A DNA stretch of 8,674 nucleotides from Deltaproteobacteria bacterium (GTDB lineage: Bacteria; Bdellovibrionota_C; UBA2361; OMII01): NCBI GenBank assembly GCA_023262305.1, contig JALRCK010000074.1, positions 1 through 8,674 of the forward strand. The letters are read 5' to 3'. This document shows positions 5,607-8,674 of the stretch, piece by piece. The translations under genes were made by a program, and so were the position numbers. Within the stretch, counting starts at the first letter, position 1. Every line of letters starts with the position of its first letter. Under the pieces are notes generated by a model. The model did no database searches and was not told where the DNA came from. It was given only the letters and a program-made list of their open reading frames with translations.

Positions 5607-6283
5607 AGACCGCTCTTTTGTGCCTCGACATCAATCCAGCAACGCGGAGGAAGCATGAGGACCTGTGCATCGATTCTCAGGAAAGGTACGCGCGAGCGAT
5701 TAATACCGATTTTGTTCTCCTTCGAGACTCCATCAGTAAGGTCCACCCAACATTTGATAGGTTCAACCACCTCAAGTCTTTTCTTCAGATATACGAGCGA
5801 GTGCTGATTCTCGACCGCGATATTATTATCAGAAAAGGTGTGCCGAATATCTTTGAGCAGATAAATGCACCACTTGCTATGACGAGAGTTGGTGAGTTTG
5901 ATCCTCCGGTACGTCAGTGGGGGTTTGATGAGCTCAAGAGCACATATCACCTCACCGAGAGCGATTTTCATTTCGATGAGCGCGGTTTTCCGTACTACTA
6001 CTGCTGCGGAATGATCCTCGCCTCACGCGATTCGCTTGACTTCTTCGAGGCCCATTTTCGAGAGGAGCTGTACAGGCCAAGTTTGCGCATGGAGCAGGCG
6101 TATTTTAACTGGGTCTACAATCAATACAGGCCCGCGATATTCGATACCACAACTCGTTGGCATAACTGGCTTCTTCATCCGTCAAATGAGGAATCCATGA
6201 TGACGACCTATTTCGCGCACCTCTTCTGTGGAATCGTTGAGGACGACGCCACGGCGACCTTTTACGAGAGGTTTGTGCGCTAA
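5603..6283 (+). CDS. Putative glycosyltransferase with a DxD motif (GT-A fold)
   Basis: The 226-residue protein looks like a small GT-A type nucleotide-diphospho-sugar transferase. Evidence is the hydrophobic strand ending in an acidic metal motif, YERVLILDRDIII (Asp71-x-Asp73), preceded by a Lys-containing helix (FNHLKSFLQIY), and later a strand-turn-helix (YYYCCGMILASRDSLDFF, 131-148), an MEQAYFNW helix (163-170) and His206 in FAHLFCG. This order resembles GT8- and GMA12-like enzymes, in which a D/E-Q pair and a late His complete the active site, but I cannot name the family. It has no signal or membrane segment. It starts within the stop of the GT2 gene (4-nt overlap), so both probably act on the same glycan. 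The adjacent cysteines 134-135 sit where related enzymes often have Asn-Ala/Ser-Gly, which is unusual. Confidence 0.75.
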   Translation: MKTALLCLDINPATRRKHEDLCIDSQERYARAINTDFVLLRDSISKVHPTFDRFNHLKSFLQIYERVLILDRDIIIRKGVPNIFEQINAPLAMTRVGEFDPPVRQWGFDELKSTYHLTESDFHFDERGFPYYYCCGMILASRDSLDFFEAHFREELYRPSLRMEQAYFNWVYNQYRPAIFDTTTRWHNWLLHPSNEESMMTTYFAHLFCGIVEDDATATFYERFVR

Positions 6284-6349
6284 TTTTTTAAGGCGCATAG
6301 CCTCCATTTATCTCTTTTACCCGAACGAGAGCGGTTGTAACGTAGGGTC

Positions 6350-7012
6350 ATGAAAGAGATCGTAGCTCGAGAGATAGCGAAGAGAGTCAAGAATGGTGAT
6401 GTGATTGGCGTCGGCACGGGTACAACCGTTGATGCTGCGCTCACTGAAATAGGCAAGCGCGTAAAGGCGGAAGGTTTACGCGTATCGGTCGTTCCGACAT
6501 CGCTCCAAAGTGCTTGGCGCTGCCAGGAGCTTGGCTTAACGGTAGTGTACCCAGGATACCGTGGACACCTTTCCTGGGGATTTGATGGGGCAGACCAGGT
6601 CAACAAATCGAAGTGGGCGATCAAGGGGAAGGGCGGAGCGATGCTTCAGGAGAAGATCCTCGCCAAGCGGTGTGAAAAATTTGTGATCATCGTTGATGAG
6701 ACCAAGGTCGTGTCAGAGCTTGGTAAGGGGTGTCCGGTGCCCGTAGAGGTGGTACCCGAAGGCGTTATTCTTGCTGAGGAGGGTTTGCGAGCCCTTGGCG
6801 CACGCGAAGCCGTGATTCGCGAGGGAAGTGGCAAACATGGTCCGGTGATCACCGAACGGGGCAACATCATCCTCGATGCCTTTTTTCCGGCTATCACCGA
6901 AAAGCTTGAGGGTGAGATTAAATCAATTATCGGTGTGGTCGATAGTGGACTCTTCATCGGGTACGCCAGTGAAGTAGTGGTCGCAGGGCCTCAAGGGGTT
7001 TATTCTCTGTAA
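6350..7012 (+). CDS. rpiA: Ribose-5-phosphate isomerase A
   Basis: The enzyme interconverts ribose 5-phosphate and ribulose 5-phosphate in the non-oxidative pentose phosphate pathway, in the cytoplasm. At 220 residues it has the usual length. Motifs in order: VGTGTTVD (21-28, phosphate loop), PTSLQS (49-54), WGFDGADQVN (76-85), IKGKGGAMLQEK (91-102), VDETKVV (115-121), PVPVEVVP (129-136) and HGPVITERGNIILD (163-176). As I recall the E. coli enzyme (Asp81, Asp84, Lys94, Glu103, Lys121), all key residues are present at a constant offset of two: Asp79, Asp82, Lys92, Glu101 (general base) and Lys119. Two differences from the common pattern are Gln83 instead of Glu in DGADE, and KGKGG instead of KGGGG, the latter like the KGRGG of plant enzymes. 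The ribosome site is weak (TAGGG just before the ATG). It is 66 nt after the glycosyltransferase. Confidence 0.95.
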   Translation: MKEIVAREIAKRVKNGDVIGVGTGTTVDAALTEIGKRVKAEGLRVSVVPTSLQSAWRCQELGLTVVYPGYRGHLSWGFDGADQVNKSKWAIKGKGGAMLQEKILAKRCEKFVIIVDETKVVSELGKGCPVPVEVVPEGVILAEEGLRALGAREAVIREGSGKHGPVITERGNIILDAFFPAITEKLEGEIKSIIGVVDSGLFIGYASEVVVAGPQGVYSL

Positions 7013-7067
7013 CCCTTTCAATCGTTTATCCGAAGGAAGGCAACACCGGGGGACAAATAGAGCATAA

Positions 7068-7098
7068 CGCCTACGTACGTTTGCGTACAGGGTAGGTG
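7068..7098 (+). promoter_or_regulatory. Hairpin that can hide the Shine-Dalgarno of the HPr-like gene
   Basis: CCTACGTACG (7070-7079) can pair with CGTAC (7084-7088) and GTAGG (7092-7096) around a TTTG loop, with AGG bulged out at 7089-7091: ten Watson-Crick pairs, plus G-T and C-G at the base (7068-7069 with 7097-7098). The 3' arm holds the best ribosome site, TAGG at 7093-7096, 6 nt before the ATG at 7103. Folding would block initiation, so this may be a translational control element (thermosensor, ligand- or protein-controlled). The rest of the 90-nt gap after rpiA shows GAAGGAAGG at 7032-7040 with no start codon at usable distance, and no terminator. Confidence 0.45.
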
Positions 7099-7102
7099 CC
7101 CT

Positions 7103-7555
7103 ATGGAACCCAGTTCAATCAATAAAGTCACTCCTAGTCTATCCACATCCTCGTGTGGTGTGTTCGACGTATTCTCTCGAGAGTGTCTTATGAACATCGA
7201 GAATGGTCTTCATGCCCGTCCCATCGTGATGTTGATGAAGCTAGCGAAACACTTCGTGCGCTCGGAGGAGGGCGAGCGAGTCGAGTTTATCGTAAACAAT
7301 CACGCGGTAAATCCGAGGCAGGGTATTATCGCGATGCTCGGTTTAGTGGGAGGAAAGGGGAGCGTTCTAGGCGTGACCGTCCGGTGCGCTGAGGCTGAGC
7401 GCGCGCAGGGATTACTCGACTCCGTGCAGGCCCTTGTTTGCCACGCCTGTCCTGAGGACGCTATTCATCGACCAGATGCTGCAGAGAAGATCGGGCTCAA
7501 GCCTGAATTGGTTGACCTTTTGCGGCGCTCCATACAGTCTTTGCGCCCCGAGTAA
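7103..7555 (+). CDS. HPr-like phosphocarrier protein with N- and C-terminal extensions
   Basis: Residues ~21-113 are an HPr domain, the phosphocarrier that takes phosphate from enzyme I on a histidine. The active site ENGLHARPIVMLMKLAKHF (His37, Arg39) is clear, followed by VEFIVNNHAVNPRQGIIAML and VLGVTVRCAEAERAQGLLDSV. The protein is 150 residues against the usual 85-90: a Ser/Thr-rich extension of ~20 residues precedes the domain and ~35 residues follow it. The position of regulatory Ser46 seems to be Gly74, so control by HPr kinase is unlikely and a PTS-Ntr-like or other regulatory role is possible. A CHAC motif (Cys113, Cys116) closes the domain. I chose the ATG at 7103 because a ribosome site precedes it. 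A GTG at 7160 would give a more standard N-terminus but has no such site. No enzyme I or sugar permease is visible nearby. Confidence 0.88.
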   Translation: MEPSSINKVTPSLSTSSCGVFDVFSRECLMNIENGLHARPIVMLMKLAKHFVRSEEGERVEFIVNNHAVNPRQGIIAMLGLVGGKGSVLGVTVRCAEAERAQGLLDSVQALVCHACPEDAIHRPDAAEKIGLKPELVDLLRRSIQSLRPE

Positions 7556-7604
7556 GCTCATCGACTCATAAATCATTCGCTACCTCCGTTTGTGACAAAG
7601 CTGT

Positions 7605-8674
7605 ATGCTCTCGACAGCCATGCTGCACAAACACCCGCCCGGGTTGCCCTACATCGTTGGTAATGAAGCCGCGGAGCGCTTTAGCTACTACGGGATGAAA
7701 GCAATCCTCGTAGTCTTTATGACGACGTATCTGGTGGATTCATCCGGTGTGCTCAACACGATGACGGAGGGGGATGCTACCTTCTGGTATCACATCTTCG
7801 GTATGGCAAACTATTTTGTGCCCGTGCTTGGCGCGATTGTAGCGGATGCTTTGTGGGGGAAGTATCGTACCATCATCGTGCTCTCATTTGTCTACTGCTT
7901 GGGGCACTGCGCACTTGCACTTGATGACACCCGACTGGGGCTCAGCGTGGGATTGGCTCTCATCGCCATCGGCTCCGGTGGCATCAAGCCGTGTGTATCA
8001 GCGCATCTCGGAGACCAGTATCGAAATACTCAAGAGGGAAAGATTTCAGAGGGGTATAGCCTTTTCTATATCTCGATTAATCTTGGCGCGTTTGTTTCGA
8101 CCCTGATGACGCCGCTTTTACTTCGATGGTACGGACCTCAGGTGGCGTTTGGTGTGCCTGGGGTGCTGATGGCACTTGCAACGTTTATTTTCTGGAAGGG
8201 ACGACGACACTATGTGGTGCAAGCCCCTACACCCTGGAGGATGTATCTGCGTGAGCTACAAGAGGCTGAACATCGTGTCGCCACGCTGCGGGTTCTTGCG
8301 CTCTTTGCCGCGCTCTCAGTTTTTTGGGCACTCTTTGATCAAACCGGTTCCTCATGGGTGTTGCAAGCTGAGCACATGAATCGAGTCATCCACCTCCCGT
8401 TTGGTGGAACCTTTGAGCTCCTCGCCTCCCAGATACAGGCGCTCAACCCGATCTTGATACTAGTGCTGGCTCCGCTCTTCACATGGGGTATCTACCCATT
8501 ACTTGGGCGACTCGGATTTCTTTCAAGTCGGGGAAAGATCGTTATCGGTATGGTCACAGCAGCGATGGCTTTTTCGCTGACAGGATATGCGCAGGGTCTG
8601 ATTGAACATGGAGCAACTCCTTCGGTATGGTGGCAGCTCTGGGCCTACCTTATTCTGACGATCGCAGAGGTCTT
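7605..8674 (+). CDS. POT/PTR2 family proton-coupled peptide transporter (3' end outside window)
   Basis: An open frame runs to the window end and encodes an inner-membrane major-facilitator protein that imports di- and tripeptides with protons. Numbering from the ATG at 7620, it has the family's proton-coupling motif ExxERFxYYG (Glu16, Glu19, Arg20, Tyr23, Tyr24), MFS motif A (GAIVADALWGKYRT, 71-84), GSGGIKP (118-124), the PTR2 signature GYSLFYISINLGAF (145-158) and FDQTGSSWVLQAEHMN (239-254). The last residues, TIAEV, match the conserved Glu helix in the C-terminal half, so about two thirds of a ~480-550 residue protein is present. ATG codons at 7605 and 7620 are both in frame with a stop just upstream (TGA at 7593), and neither has a good ribosome site; I take the earlier one. 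It lies 49 nt after the HPr gene. Peptide specificity is family knowledge, not seen here. Confidence 0.93.
   Translation, partial: MLSTAMLHKHPPGLPYIVGNEAAERFSYYGMKAILVVFMTTYLVDSSGVLNTMTEGDATFWYHIFGMANYFVPVLGAIVADALWGKYRTIIVLSFVYCLGHCALALDDTRLGLSVGLALIAIGSGGIKPCVSAHLGDQYRNTQEGKISEGYSLFYISINLGAFVSTLMTPLLLRWYGPQVAFGVPGVLMALATFIFWKGRRHYVVQAPTPWRMYLRELQEAEHRVATLRVLALFAALSVFWALFDQTGSSWVLQAEHMNRVIHLPFGGTFELLASQIQALNPILILVLAPLFTWGIYPLLGRLGFLSSRGKIVIGMVTAAMAFSLTGYAQGLIEHGATPSVWWQLWAYLILTIAEV

Noticed and set aside
5123..5971. Minus-strand frame of 282 residues spanning both glycosyltransferase genes
   Set aside because: The opposite strand carries two proteins with intact family motifs. The antisense product matches no family I know and crosses two gene boundaries.
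6275..6298. Hairpin with a T-run at the end of the second glycosyltransferase gene, as a terminator
   Set aside because: The stem is only five pairs (TGCGC/GCGCA) and the T-run lies in the loop, not after the stem, so it does not fit an intrinsic terminator.
7846..8379. Short plus-strand frames at 7846-8106 and 8176-8379
   Set aside because: They are out of frame with the POT transporter, whose motifs run unbroken from 7620 to the window end.

Overview
The window is a gene-dense stretch of a bacterial chromosome with a GC content that looks a little above half. Every gene I can support lies on the + strand. Two lipoprotein signals, an OmpA-like envelope protein and a periplasmic disulfide-forming enzyme point to a Gram-negative cell. 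The VKOR-DsbA fusion, the tandem M16 peptidases and the glycine-zipper/OmpA lipoprotein resemble what is common in delta-proteobacterial-type lineages (Myxococcota/Bdellovibrionota and relatives). That placement is inference; nothing here fixes the phylum.

Positions 1-1982: two consecutive M16 (pitrilysin/processing-peptidase) genes. The first is cut by the window start and shows only its C-terminal domain. The second encodes a lipoprotein M16 homolog that lacks the HxxEH zinc site but keeps the R/Y substrate-binding pair, as expected for the non-catalytic half of a two-gene M16 heterodimer. Its frame is broken by an in-frame TAA at 897-899, with clear M16 sequence on both sides, so it is called a pseudogene (or a sequencing error).

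Positions 2043-3094: a lipoprotein with a glycine zipper and a degenerate OmpA-like domain, followed 5 nt later by a 103-residue helical protein that I do not recognise. After a 125-nt gap holding two inverted repeats comes a VKOR-DsbA fusion (3220-4515), a self-contained disulfide-bond formation enzyme. Two glycosyltransferases follow (4557-5606 and 5603-6283) with a 4-nt ATGA overlap.

Positions 6350-8674: ribose-5-phosphate isomerase A, an unusually long HPr-like phosphocarrier whose Shine-Dalgarno can pair into a hairpin, and the first ~350 residues of a POT/PTR2 proton-coupled peptide transporter that runs off the window.

The genes do not form one obvious pathway. The common theme of the first two thirds is envelope biology: proteolysis, lipoproteins, disulfides and glycan synthesis. 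The last third is sugar phosphate metabolism, phosphotransfer and peptide uptake. I see no CRISPR array, tRNA, rRNA, insertion sequence or phage gene. The observations most worth follow-up are the nonsense codon in the second M16 gene, the variant HPr with its hairpin leader, and the unknown 103-residue protein coupled to the OmpA-like lipoprotein.
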